The notes beneath the pieces were generated by a model. That model did no database searches and was not told where the DNA came from. It saw nothing but the letters and a program-made list of their open reading frames with translations. Both the position numbers and the translations under genes were made by a program. A DNA stretch of 64,000 nucleotides, from NCBI RefSeq assembly GCF_011762095.1, contig NZ_JAASQO010000009.1, positions 1 through 64,000 on the forward strand, read 5' to 3'. Each line of letters begins with the position of its first letter. The stretch's first letter is position 1. Positions 10,001-17,995 of the stretch are shown here, piece after piece. Origin of the DNA: Parvibaculum indicum. Lineage in GTDB: Bacteria > Pseudomonadota > Alphaproteobacteria > Parvibaculales > Parvibaculaceae.

Positions 10001-10145
10001 CTTCTGGCTTCAGGAGGGTCTTGAGTTCAAGCGCATAGGGATGGGTCTCGGGAACGTCCTCGCCGCGACGATGCAAGACGGCAGGTTCGGCGTTGTAGCC
10101 GAGCCTTTCCAGCCAGTTCTGCATCGCTCCCGTGCTCATAGACAC
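7032..10145 (-). CDS. Large N6-adenine DNA methyltransferase (class I, Type I/IIG-like)
   Basis: A 1037-residue SAM-dependent DNA adenine methylase. An N-terminal region of about 320 residues precedes the catalytic domain, which shows YYTPRHLA at about 314-321, the SAM motif I FDGACGSG at 341-348 and the catalytic NPPW at 459-462. The long C-terminal half probably holds target recognition and coiled segments. Size and layout resemble the methylases of Type IIG or phage-defence modification systems; no nuclease motif is evident in it. It is followed with overlap by an ExK nuclease-like gene and preceded by a MerR-like regulator, so a self-regulated restriction-like module is likely. Recognition site unknown. 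Confidence 0.85.
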   Translation of the reverse strand: MSMSTGAMQNWLERLGYNAEPAVLHRRGEDVPETHPYALELKTLLKPEGPIRAQAVFDVEGVPTVVFVGEDGDLLSSQALDEIRKRIWNQNLATVVIEVTGDTAQALPARKLRNAGEKLVLDDARPDGPFSALDIASANVSRRVPNWFDVKARVDRKLLANLSTVVSQLTERGFSGTSVDHERRHLSELLMGQVLFVSYLEHREIVGATYRNRRHVAQLHDLVAAGDRAGLRTLIDALRSDFNGDFLGDDRHDPWTKLTDDGFGLINRFLLRTDMRTGQGDFWNYDFSYIPVELLSGLYESFLSDEQQAKDGAYYTPRHLAMLTVDQAFTNSPDPLSETIFDGACGSGILLTTAYRRLIALSEAREGRQLHFRERANLLRSRIFGGDINFMACRVTAFSLYLSLLEGLDPADIMEAQEREGTKLPSLNGTNLTYGEEAADFFRDDHAFSGKRFSLVISNPPWAEPEGSSKTSADLWAERAEAPFVRRQIAGAYALRAIDFLESGGQLCLILPIGQFLGPSSAGFVSHLLEQYQPSRLINFGDLQGLLFPTAENTCHVFLGTARPQRLPNRIPFEETFEYCVPKADMSLALGRLTMQSADKHRLQTRSVAEDPQLLVTMMWGDANDLSIWARLTARGTFSDFWRGPSEYRRWIYRKGIHLNDKSREPVSAEPLRDKRFVPIAALSAGSPVLHPDLLTSWPEGQSTVVGLNESVLGVFEGPRVLFPDGFSREQLNVRAAYYDGPATFTHSIGVISGPEEDAEFLKFVAVYLRSSLARYFLMMRGWKMLCERNGVHLKDVETFPFFMPQDAPDLDAASKALSSVSRHVSEIANLPELEQSERYEEVKPELDRAVFSYFGLDPDEQELVRETVDILMPSIRPRGFKSLDTPAQHSAQRGDFEIYAQALATSLTDWRAKTRGKGRFHVDVVTSDPRRAGPSGIVRVSYKGKSTAAPVVETRISDELVLQTLDQLRVSGLRAIPLGDSLTLVPDAHIWIDQSLYLVRPLAKRNWTIRQALRDAEQIVRTVQSHGSSGKLGVPA

Positions 10146-10242
10146 TGCTCGTTCAACTTCACGCCAGATGAGAACATAGCAGGAACATTTGGAATCGGCA
10201 AAGGTGTTTGCCTAAACGACCGCTTGAGATTTCCGCCTGCCC

Positions 10243-10752
10243 TCATGCGGATCGCCTCCTGCCTGAATCGACTGCTTTGGTTAGAGCTTTCGATCCGTCG
10301 GCGCGGTGCAGGTTCGGCAAAGAAAAAAGATCGAGTTGCCCGCGACCAGTTGTGACGTCAGGGAGAGCAAATCCATCTCGTAACACGTGTAGGTGCGGAT
10401 CGAGGCGGATCAGTAGTGCATCACCAAAAGCGATAGAGGCATCCTCATCGACGATTATCCATTGATCGGGGGTCATGGCTATCCGATGTCCCCACAAAGT
10501 GATGAAAGAGCGCTTACGCAGATTTGCCCGCAGATTGATGAACGAGGTCTTGTGCGCTTGCAGTTCCACATGGAAACGCTCACGCAGAAGCACTGCAATT
10601 CTCAACACGAGAATGGTTTGCCAACTGAACTTGGCTGGCGAGCCCTTTTTCTTTGGCCGGACATCGGCTGGTATCAAGGCGCGCCGGCTAGTCCACTCGC
10701 GGAGTTTGTCCGTTGAGAGGCCGGTTAGCTCTGAAGCGATCTGTGTTGGCAC
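10243..10752 (-). CDS. MerR-like winged-helix regulator, first gene of operon B
   Basis: A 169-residue protein whose first 60 residues form a MerR-type winged helix (LTGLSTDKLREWTSRRALIP, then a basic wing and a FSWQTILVLRI helix). The rest lacks metal-binding cysteines and is not a known effector domain. The start is the GTG at 10752; an overlapping ATG at 10754 is in another frame. Two palindromes lie immediately upstream, and the methylase gene begins 97 bp downstream. This layout suggests autoregulation and timing control of the methylase/nuclease operon, analogous to control proteins of restriction-modification systems. DNA-binding call good, role inferred. Confidence 0.7.
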   Translation of the reverse strand: MPTQIASELTGLSTDKLREWTSRRALIPADVRPKKKGSPAKFSWQTILVLRIAVLLRERFHVELQAHKTSFINLRANLRKRSFITLWGHRIAMTPDQWIIVDEDASIAFGDALLIRLDPHLHVLRDGFALPDVTTGRGQLDLFSLPNLHRADGSKALTKAVDSGRRRSA

Positions 10753-10775
10753 ATGTCGCAGTGGATCCCTCCCTG

Positions 10776-10798
10776 AGAACGGGTATCATGCCCTATCT
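10776..10798. promoter_or_regulatory. Operator-like palindrome, imperfect copy
   Basis: A degenerate copy of the perfect palindrome at 10806-10828. It has the identical left arm AGAACGGGTA and spacer TCA, but the right arm is TGCCCTATCT. The copies start exactly 30 bp apart, about three helical turns, as expected for cooperative binding upstream of the gene at 10752. Confidence 0.6.
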
Positions 10799-10802
10799 TT
10801 GA

Positions 10803-11090
10803 TCAAGAACGGGTATCATACCCGTTCTGTGGCGTAAAGGACTCGGAGCGCACGGGCTCAAGCCCGACGCCATTGTCATCGACGATGATTTCGATGTCAT
10901 CCGGCGCACGCGGGTTTCGGATCGTAACGGTGATCGCGCCCCTGTCCTGATACTGCTCCCCAAACGCATCTTCGACGGCATGGAGCGAATTGCTCACGGC
11001 CTCGAAAACGGGCTGTAGTGCCTCGGCCGCGAGCGACGGCTTCGGCAGCCGCTTGACCCGATTGACGATGTCCCCCCGCATCGTAGTCAT
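10803..11090 (-). pseudogene. GHKL (Hsp90-like) ATPase, truncated after the N-terminal motifs
   Basis: The first 75 residues match the nucleotide-binding start of GHKL ATPases: an N-box helix with EAVSNSLHAVEDAF and a G1-type motif VDDNGVGL. Full-length relatives usually run to several hundred residues, but here the frame ends 20 residues later, inside the operator palindrome of the next operon. Sequence homology seems to end about position 10840. The start overlaps the stop of the GIY-YIG gene by 4 bp, so it was the last member of operon A. Loss of the G2/G3 motifs should abolish ATPase function. Probably a recombination scar that joined two defence operons. Confidence 0.7.
10806..10828. promoter_or_regulatory. 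Operator-like perfect palindrome upstream of operon B
   Basis: Ten-base arms AGAACGGGTA and TACCCGTTCT around the spacer TCA, 54-76 bp before the GTG start of the MerR-like gene. Read on the minus strand the centre contains TATGAT, close to a -10 consensus, so a bound repressor could occlude the promoter. The site also overlaps the last codons of the truncated GHKL gene. Confidence 0.65.
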
Positions 11091-12313
11091 GGCTGTACCT
11101 TCAATCTTCCCCCATGACGAACCAGGCGTGCCCCTGCCGGATCGTAAATGTACTCGGTGATCGTGCCATCTTTGATCCGTTCAACTGCATCGTCGATGAC
11201 GAAGATGGGGACAAGGAACCATTCGCGCGGGATGACGGGATTGCCGAACCGATCCTTGATCTCGATGTCGAGCCTGGCCGGATCAAAGATGCGATGGATG
11301 ATGTTTTCAAGCTTGGTGCGATTGATGTTGTAGAGGTCGTATGTGGCCACAATCTCTACATCTGCCATCAGGAAGGTGGGGTCGATCTTGGCGTTCGCGA
11401 TGCGGCGCACCACCTTCCCATTCGTGACCCCGATCTTGTGGAGCACTTCACGGTGCTCAGCGACGGTCGGGTGCTGTGATTTGCTGCGAAGCACATAGAT
11501 CGTGCCGCTTGCCTCGTCGTCGTCAGCGGTTTGATCGGTAAATAGCGGTCCCGCAACCGGATCGGTGATCCGTCTGCCGGCCTCATCCTTGTAAAGTGCC
11601 CGTTGCAGTGACCGCAGCAGCAGATTGCTCTCGGTGCCGTTGGAATAGATGACGCGTAGCCGCGCGTCGAGCTCGCCGTTGGGTGCTTTGAATGGTTCGC
11701 CGACCTCGGCAACATAGGCGGTCTGCCCGCCCAGAATGAAAAATTCGCCCTGCTTGATGTCCGCCTTCAGGAAACCGGCGTCTTTGACAAACCTGCGCGA
11801 GGCCCGGATTCCGTCTTTGAGTTCCCGCTGAACCTGCTCGAAGAGAGGTTGGAACTTCTCAAAATCCTCGCACCGTTCACGGTTCGCGATTTCTTCAGCG
11901 GCGCGCTTCTCGGCACTGGAACGGACGTGCCGCAAATCCGTGATGTCGGCTGTTTCTGCCTCCACCCCGAGTTCCGAGAGAAGCGCTTCATCGTCCAGCT
12001 CATCGATCTCAGGTTTCGGGGTGGCGGCAACTTCGCCTTCAAGCAATCCCTGATGGTCGAGCGGCCCAAGCAGTGACCGGCATTCTTCAAGCTCGCGGAT
12101 GCGGTCAAGCCGGACGGCGTAAAGCCGTTCGAAGATATCCCGGTCTTCGCCGTGCTGCGGCGCGTGGCCATGCTCTTCGACAAAGTGCTGAATCTCTTCA
12201 AAGCCTGCAATAATGCGCTCCTCGCGCGGCGTGCGGCTCGCGGCTTTCCTGGCCTCGATCTCAACGCCAAGCTCTTCGAGAAGGGCATCATCTTCTTCGG
12301 TGAAACTAGCCAT
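11087..12313 (-). CDS. GIY-YIG nuclease-family protein (T5orf172-like), operon A
   Basis: A 408-residue protein. The N-terminal half is acidic and helical (about residues 1-170, likely coiled coil). The C-terminal half has a GIY-YIG/T5orf172 domain: TIYVLRSKS around residue 263, HKIGVTNG about 30 residues later, then a downstream TKLENIIHRIF helix carrying the conserved glutamate. Such proteins recur next to SF2 helicases and adenine methylases in defence loci and are presumed DNA-cleaving effectors. It overlaps the helicase upstream by 8 bp and the truncated GHKL gene downstream by 4 bp. Domain call confident, role inferred from context. Confidence 0.8.
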   Translation of the reverse strand: MASFTEEDDALLEELGVEIEARKAASRTPREERIIAGFEEIQHFVEEHGHAPQHGEDRDIFERLYAVRLDRIRELEECRSLLGPLDHQGLLEGEVAATPKPEIDELDDEALLSELGVEAETADITDLRHVRSSAEKRAAEEIANRERCEDFEKFQPLFEQVQRELKDGIRASRRFVKDAGFLKADIKQGEFFILGGQTAYVAEVGEPFKAPNGELDARLRVIYSNGTESNLLLRSLQRALYKDEAGRRITDPVAGPLFTDQTADDDEASGTIYVLRSKSQHPTVAEHREVLHKIGVTNGKVVRRIANAKIDPTFLMADVEIVATYDLYNINRTKLENIIHRIFDPARLDIEIKDRFGNPVIPREWFLVPIFVIDDAVERIKDGTITEYIYDPAGARLVRHGGRLKVQP

Positions 12314-14357
12314 TGGCGGCCTCCGCCTTCATGCGGGCAAGGAAGGCAACGCCTTCGGCCATTTTCTTTTCCCAGGCATCGGGCGACGTGATCGAAGGCA
12401 GCCGCCCGCGTTCCTGCTTGAACTTGAGCGCACGCTTGGCGAGATCGCGCGCTTCTTCAGGGGTAAGGTTCGCGCGCTTGCCGGAGATTATCGCGGCAAC
12501 CTGCTTCAGGCTCTCTTCGCTCATGGTCTTGGCAAGGATGGCGTAGGCCTCCCCGAACGGATTGATCTGGTCGATCAGGTCGATATCGAGCTCGCGCACG
12601 TCCATTGCATATCTGCGCACACCGTCGATCAGCGCGGTGTTGCCCTTCTCCTGCTCTCCGTCTCCGACGGCGATCTCTTTCGCCTTCTGGGTGAGGTTGA
12701 GCGCCGCGATCGCGTGCTGGCGGACGGCCTCCTGATCCTCAGCGTCAAGTTCGGGGAATTTGTCCTTGATGATCTTGCCCATGCGAACCTGGGTGAGTTC
12801 CTCTGGCACAAGCTCCTCATCGAAAAGCCCCCGCTCAATGGCAGTCTTGTCCTGAACGAAGGCCGTAATGACCTCGTTCAGGTCTTCGCGGCAGATACGC
12901 TCGGCCTCTTTGGACTTCGGCTCGGCAAGGCCTTTTATCTCGATCTGGAATGTGCCGCGCTCTTCGTTGAAGCCGACATTGCATTTTTCAGGGTCATAGC
13001 CGCCTTCGCCGTAATCGAAGCCTTCCGCCGCCACGCTGGCCGGTGTTTTGGGCTTGAATTCAAAGCGCGGCGCGAGAACCTGCTCCATGAGCAAGCTGGC
13101 CGCGATAGCTTTCAGCGTATCGTTCACGGCTTCGGTGACGGCCTCTTCGGATGCATCCGGCTCGGCAATCAGGTTCGTGAAACGCGCGCGGGTCTTGCCT
13201 TCGGCATCACGGGTGGCGCGGCCAATGATCTGCACGATCTCGGTCAGGCTCGCCCGATAGCCGACAGTCAGCGCGTGCTCGCACCAAATCCAGTCAAAAC
13301 CTTCCTTGGCCATGCCCAGGGCAATGATGATGTCCACATGGTCGCGGTTGTTTTTCTGCGCGGAGTCTTTGAGCGCCGCTGAAACCTTGTCCCGCTTGGC
13401 GGATTCGTCATCCACAAGATCGGCGATCTTCAGCACCCGGCCTTCCGGCGATTTCACAAGCTGAAAGCCGGTTTTCGGATCAGTGCCCTGCCATTCGCCT
13501 AGGGCGTCGATAATGTGCTCGACCTCCCTGTGCTTGTCCTTCGTGCTCTCGCGGGAATTGACGTTCGGGATATGCACGATCGTCTTCTCGGCCGGATCAA
13601 GCACGCTGAGAATGTCGTCGGCGTAGGAGCCCGCGTAGAAGAAATACCCGATATCAAGCGTCTTGAGGTATTTGTAGCCGTTGAGCTGCTCATAATAGGT
13701 GTAGGTAACCGTATCGAACTTCGCCTCGTCATGCGGGGCAAGCACGGCCTCCGCATCCCCGCGAAAATACGATCCGGTCATGGCTACCAGATGCACCTTG
13801 TCGCGCGCGATGAACTCGCCGAGATGCTGGCCAAGCTTGTTATCGGGATTGACCGAAACGTGATGGAATTCGTCAACAGCGATCAGCCGGTTATCGAACG
13901 CTTCCACCCCGAATTTGTCCACGGCAAAGCGGAAGGTGGCATGGGTGCAGACCAGCACCGTATCATCGCTTTCAAGGAAGGCTGCGACCGAACCTACCTT
14001 ACCTCCGTTGTCAGAGCCCGGCGCGTTGCAGAGGTTCCACTTGGGCTCCACATGCCAGTCGGCCCAAAAGCCGAATTGCGAAAGCGGCTCGTCATGGAAG
14101 CTCGCGCCGATGGATTTTTCCGGCACAACGATGATCGCCTGGCGGAGCCCCTGATTGGCGAGCTTGTCGAGCGCAATGAACATGAGCGCGCGGCTCTTGC
14201 CTGAAGCAGGCGGCGATTTGATCAATAGGTACTGCTCGCCGCGCTTCTCAAAGGCCCGTTCCTGCATCGCCCGCATGCCCAGCTCGTTCGATCTGGTCGA
14301 ACTGCCAGTCCGGGCATAGGTGACGGTAACTGAGGGAACGGATTTTTCGGCGGTCAT
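12306..14357 (-). CDS. SF2 DEAD/DEAH-type helicase
   Basis: A 683-residue superfamily 2 helicase. It shows motif I PPASGKS (residues 49-55), motif II VDEFHH (161-166), motif III MTGSYF, and in the second RecA domain a GRATRD motif VI (about residue 385), followed by an alpha-helical C-terminal region of about 270 residues. It would use ATP to translocate on DNA, possibly presenting substrate to the GIY-YIG protein whose gene overlaps it by 8 bp. It starts 51 bp after the HEPN-like gene, the only real gap within operon A. Comparable helicase-methylase-ATPase sets have been proposed as defence systems. Confidence 0.85.
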   Translation of the reverse strand: MTAEKSVPSVTVTYARTGSSTRSNELGMRAMQERAFEKRGEQYLLIKSPPASGKSRALMFIALDKLANQGLRQAIIVVPEKSIGASFHDEPLSQFGFWADWHVEPKWNLCNAPGSDNGGKVGSVAAFLESDDTVLVCTHATFRFAVDKFGVEAFDNRLIAVDEFHHVSVNPDNKLGQHLGEFIARDKVHLVAMTGSYFRGDAEAVLAPHDEAKFDTVTYTYYEQLNGYKYLKTLDIGYFFYAGSYADDILSVLDPAEKTIVHIPNVNSRESTKDKHREVEHIIDALGEWQGTDPKTGFQLVKSPEGRVLKIADLVDDESAKRDKVSAALKDSAQKNNRDHVDIIIALGMAKEGFDWIWCEHALTVGYRASLTEIVQIIGRATRDAEGKTRARFTNLIAEPDASEEAVTEAVNDTLKAIAASLLMEQVLAPRFEFKPKTPASVAAEGFDYGEGGYDPEKCNVGFNEERGTFQIEIKGLAEPKSKEAERICREDLNEVITAFVQDKTAIERGLFDEELVPEELTQVRMGKIIKDKFPELDAEDQEAVRQHAIAALNLTQKAKEIAVGDGEQEKGNTALIDGVRRYAMDVRELDIDLIDQINPFGEAYAILAKTMSEESLKQVAAIISGKRANLTPEEARDLAKRALKFKQERGRLPSITSPDAWEKKMAEGVAFLARMKAEAANG

Positions 14358-14408
14358 GGGCTTAGGCTTTCATTTTCAATTTGGCTATTTTCAAATCTTT
14401 TGTCGCTA

Positions 14409-15242
14409 TCATCCCCGTTCTCCCGCAACGCTGGCAAGTGCCGCCTTGAGTACTTGGAAACAGACTTTCGCAGTGTGCTCATCAGGCGTGAAACCGGATA
14501 CCATCTGCTCGTATGGATGAATGTAGTTGCGGAAATCCCGCAGCCCGTGACTGAACTTCTTCACATCGGGTTTGAGCACGTCAATCTCGCAGGCAACATC
14601 TATAAACTGGGAAAGGCTCCATTCGTGAAAGCGCCTCACGTTGCCATCACCGTTCTTCGGGCTGGCCGAAGCTTGATTAAACCTGGAGGGCTCCTTCTGT
14701 GCCGCCCCGAGAAGCACGGCTTCGAGCACACTGCCGCAGAGAAAGATGACAGAAAGATATGCGCCAGCCTTCAGTGCTGTCCGTGCCTCGGCAAGGCGGT
14801 TTTCAATGATTGGAACGGCCTGCGCTTCGATCGGCAGATTTTGCACGTTAGGAACCGTGAATTCACGATGGAGAAAATCGTCAACGGTCTGGGTTGATTT
14901 TGCAGGCACAGGCTTCCCAGAAAGCCGTGCAACAATTGCTCGCGACTTTTCGAGAACGGATGCATCGGTTTCCCGATTGTTCAGATCGCAATCGGCTTCA
15001 TATGAATCGAGCATCTCCGACAAAACCTTGCCGACCAAAGCATCTGGCTCACGCTCCCAGAAAGCCCGCATCTTCTTGGCCTTGGAGGTGCCATAGGTCT
15101 GATATTTCGTGCCGTGAATATCGATCTTGTGGCGACTGAAAAACTCGCCAAAGGTTGCGTCGGAGTAATCCAGAACATAGCCGCTTTGCATGCCAAGCAG
15201 CTTTTCAAGGTAACGCTTTTCAATATCCGTGAGGCTGCTCAT
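14409..15242 (-). CDS. HEPN-like hypothetical protein, operon A
   Basis: A 277-residue protein of unknown family. The C-terminal third is a four-helix region ending in LRDFRNYIHPYEQ; R235 to H242 fits the R-x4-6-H signature of HEPN RNases, and the preceding AYLSVIFLCGSVLEAVLL helix is typical of HEPN-type proteins in defence loci. The N-terminal half has no recognised domain. It overlaps the methylase stop by 4 bp (ATGA), which fixes the start. An RNase or structural role cannot be decided from sequence. Confidence 0.65.
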   Translation of the reverse strand: MSSLTDIEKRYLEKLLGMQSGYVLDYSDATFGEFFSRHKIDIHGTKYQTYGTSKAKKMRAFWEREPDALVGKVLSEMLDSYEADCDLNNRETDASVLEKSRAIVARLSGKPVPAKSTQTVDDFLHREFTVPNVQNLPIEAQAVPIIENRLAEARTALKAGAYLSVIFLCGSVLEAVLLGAAQKEPSRFNQASASPKNGDGNVRRFHEWSLSQFIDVACEIDVLKPDVKKFSHGLRDFRNYIHPYEQMVSGFTPDEHTAKVCFQVLKAALASVAGERG

Positions 15243-17995
15243 ACCGCCCCCGCTTTTCGCTTCGCCGGATTGGCCGCGGTCATCTTGGTGTATAGCTCGA
15301 ACAGCTTTTCCAGCCGTTCCGTATCATTTTTGAAGCGGCGACCGATATAAATGCGCTCTAGCACCTCATCGTTACGCTCATGCGCTTCGCGGAGGTCGGC
15401 GGGCATCTTTTCGGGATCATAGAGATCGGCGATCGTCGCCGGAAAATGTGCCTCCCGTGCCAAGAGGATGTCCTTCGCACAGCGGGTCAGATCAGCTTTG
15501 TTTTTCTCGGTGAGGCAAGGAAGCGTGAAGGTGTTGTACCCCAGCACATTGGAGTAGCTAATGCGCTCCTCAAGCTTTCCGCATACCGCTTCAACCCAGA
15601 CTCTATGCATTCGGGAGGAGCAAAGGGAAAAAACATAGAGATCGGAATCATACACTGTGAACAGTTTATTTGTAGCAATGCTATTCTTGTCGAGTAATCC
15701 ACAAGGAATATAACGTCTCTTTTCGGAGGAAACCTCGGGAACTACAATCGCCGTCTTCCCATAGTCTTGAATTTGGATAAAGCGATGGGCGTCACTTGCA
15801 CGCCTTCGCGTTGATTCAGCGGGGCTTTCAAGGCGAGTTTTCTTCACTAGATCAATGCGGTGGCTTATTTCTGGGATGCTTTGTGCCTCTTGAAGGTCAG
15901 CGTCCTCGACCCAGATACAATATCTCTGAAGGCCATCTATCAGCTCTTTCGACCCATAGAGCGCCCGTACAAAGCGAGCTGCCTCCCCCTCGGAAGAAAG
16001 CAAATCTCGACGTTCATTTGGCGAAAGGATGAGATTGCCACCATCCGTGGGCTGATTGCCTTTGAGCATCCTCGGAAGACCAGAAATCGACTCAGAATGG
16101 CGGGGAATGAAGACGTCATCGAAATCAAGAAGATATGGATTTAGTCTACCTACCTCTTTGCGCTGACCTTCGTAATAGAGATATTTTTTGCCTGTAGACT
16201 CTTGCCTGACGCCTACTACAACGCAGGTAACGCCAGCATTGTTCTGAGCGAGATTTGCCCATTTAAACGATGACTGAGCAAAGAATATTTCTACGTCGTC
16301 GCGAAGGAGGGATGGCCAAAGTAGAAAAACTTGCTCGCCTTGGCAAATCGAGTTCGTGGTCACAAAGGCAGCCGCCCCTTCAGTTCTCCTACAAAATTCC
16401 GCAGCAAGCCAAAACCAAGCTGATATATAATCAAGATTCTTAAACTTAACCCCCTTGTCTTCTAATAGATTTTTTATTTCATACTTTTGTTCTTTGGATT
16501 GCTTCGAGCTTCCGACATAAGGCGGATTCCCACATATGTACGTCTCGCCCCCTTCATTCTCGAAGTCGATCTGCGCCTGGTCGAGTGGCGAGCGAAACAG
16601 GTCATCAGCGTGATGTTTGACGTCGGTTCCGGTCGGCGGGCAGATACTGAGCCAATCGAGCTGTAGCGCATTACCGCAGGTGATCCAGTTCATCGCATCA
16701 AGGGGCAGGAATTCGGCCAAGGCCTCCTTCTGCCCGCGATAGGTCACGTCGCACTGGTATTCCGCGATGATCAGCGCCAGCCGCGCGATCTCGGCTGGAA
16801 AGTCGCGCAGCTCGATCCCGCGAAAATTGGTGAGCGGAATTTCGGTGCGCCGATCGGGCTCGCCGCGCCGCTTGCTGATCTCGGCCTCTATGGCCCGCAT
16901 TTCCTTGTAAGCGATGACGAGGAAGTTGCCCGAACCGCAGGCCGGATCGAAAACCCTGATCTTCGCCATGCGCTTGCGCAGGTTCAGGAGCATACGGGGG
17001 TTGTCATCCGCATCTTCCAGCTTCTCGCGCAGATCATCCAGAAAGAGCGGATTGAGGACTTTCAGGATGTTGGGCACACTGGTGTAGTGCATGCCAAGCG
17101 CGCCGCGTTCCTCATCATCGGCAACGGCCTGGATCATCGACCCGAAGATGTCGGGATTGATCTTCCTCCAGTCGAGGTTGCCGATGTGCAGCAGGTATGA
17201 GCGCGCGATCTTTGAAAAGCGCGGCACGTCCGTGCTGCCGGAAAACAGCCCGCCATTCACATAGGGAAAGCCGTTTGCCCAACGGGGCAGGTTCGCGGGC
17301 TCGCGATCTTTGGTCCTGGTATTCATCGCGCGGAAGAGCTCGCTGATCACTTCATGCGTGTTCGAGGAATCACGGGCGCTCATTTGGTCGATCGTGGCCG
17401 TGAACAGGTTTTCGCCGTGGAAGATGTCCGTGTCTTCCGCGAAAAAGCAGAAGATCAGCCGCGCCATGAAGTGATTCATATCAGGGCGGCGATCGGCGGT
17501 GCCCCAATCGGGATTGTCCTTCAGGAGCTCGATATAGAGGCGGTTCAGCCGCCCCGTCGCCTTGATGTCGAAGGAGCTCTCGCGGATTTGCTTGACGGTG
17601 GTGATGCCCGCCAGCGGCAGGAAAAAGCCGAAATGGTCGGGAAAATCCTTAAATTCACACGCAATCGGCGGCTCGTCCGATGTCAGGTCTTCGGCCTCAA
17701 GCGTCTGGCCATCGGTTGCCAGAATGAATTTTGCCTTGGCCTTTGCCGTTGCGGGGCTGGCCTTCAGCGCCGCGAGGGTCTGCGAGACCTCGCCTTCGGG
17801 GCAGACCGCGATATGGATGTTGTTGGTTTGAAGGACGCCGCCCAGATCGGACTTGTTGGATTGGCCGCTGCGAAGCCGCTTGATCGTGGTCGCCTTGTTC
17901 CCGAATGCTTCCAAAAAGGCGAACGGAAACTCCTGAGCATCAAATGGTTGCTCAGCGAGTGCGGAAATGGCCTCTTCAATTTCAACAGCGTTCAT
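15239..17995 (-). CDS. MmeI/YeeA-type adenine DNA methyltransferase lacking a nuclease motif
   Basis: A 918-residue class I DNA methyltransferase with the layout of MmeI/YeeA proteins: N-terminal domain, helical spacer, Rossmann methylase, target-recognition domain and C-terminal helices. SAM motif I FDPACGSG is at residues 349-356 and the catalytic NPPY at 490-493. In the N-terminal region, where MmeI has its D...ExK nuclease residues, I see TNNIHIAVCPEG and no ExK, so cleavage must come from another protein. Base composition drops markedly in the target-recognition part (about 15560-16560), as if that segment was swapped. It overlaps both neighbours by 4 bp in operon A. Confidence 0.85.
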   Translation of the reverse strand: MNAVEIEEAISALAEQPFDAQEFPFAFLEAFGNKATTIKRLRSGQSNKSDLGGVLQTNNIHIAVCPEGEVSQTLAALKASPATAKAKAKFILATDGQTLEAEDLTSDEPPIACEFKDFPDHFGFFLPLAGITTVKQIRESSFDIKATGRLNRLYIELLKDNPDWGTADRRPDMNHFMARLIFCFFAEDTDIFHGENLFTATIDQMSARDSSNTHEVISELFRAMNTRTKDREPANLPRWANGFPYVNGGLFSGSTDVPRFSKIARSYLLHIGNLDWRKINPDIFGSMIQAVADDEERGALGMHYTSVPNILKVLNPLFLDDLREKLEDADDNPRMLLNLRKRMAKIRVFDPACGSGNFLVIAYKEMRAIEAEISKRRGEPDRRTEIPLTNFRGIELRDFPAEIARLALIIAEYQCDVTYRGQKEALAEFLPLDAMNWITCGNALQLDWLSICPPTGTDVKHHADDLFRSPLDQAQIDFENEGGETYICGNPPYVGSSKQSKEQKYEIKNLLEDKGVKFKNLDYISAWFWLAAEFCRRTEGAAAFVTTNSICQGEQVFLLWPSLLRDDVEIFFAQSSFKWANLAQNNAGVTCVVVGVRQESTGKKYLYYEGQRKEVGRLNPYLLDFDDVFIPRHSESISGLPRMLKGNQPTDGGNLILSPNERRDLLSSEGEAARFVRALYGSKELIDGLQRYCIWVEDADLQEAQSIPEISHRIDLVKKTRLESPAESTRRRASDAHRFIQIQDYGKTAIVVPEVSSEKRRYIPCGLLDKNSIATNKLFTVYDSDLYVFSLCSSRMHRVWVEAVCGKLEERISYSNVLGYNTFTLPCLTEKNKADLTRCAKDILLAREAHFPATIADLYDPEKMPADLREAHERNDEVLERIYIGRRFKNDTERLEKLFELYTKMTAANPAKRKAGAV

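Noticed and set aside
10803-11090. Reading the 95-residue GHKL ORF as a complete small protein
   Set aside because: The motifs match only the start of much larger ATPases, and the last residues are encoded by the neighbouring operator palindrome.
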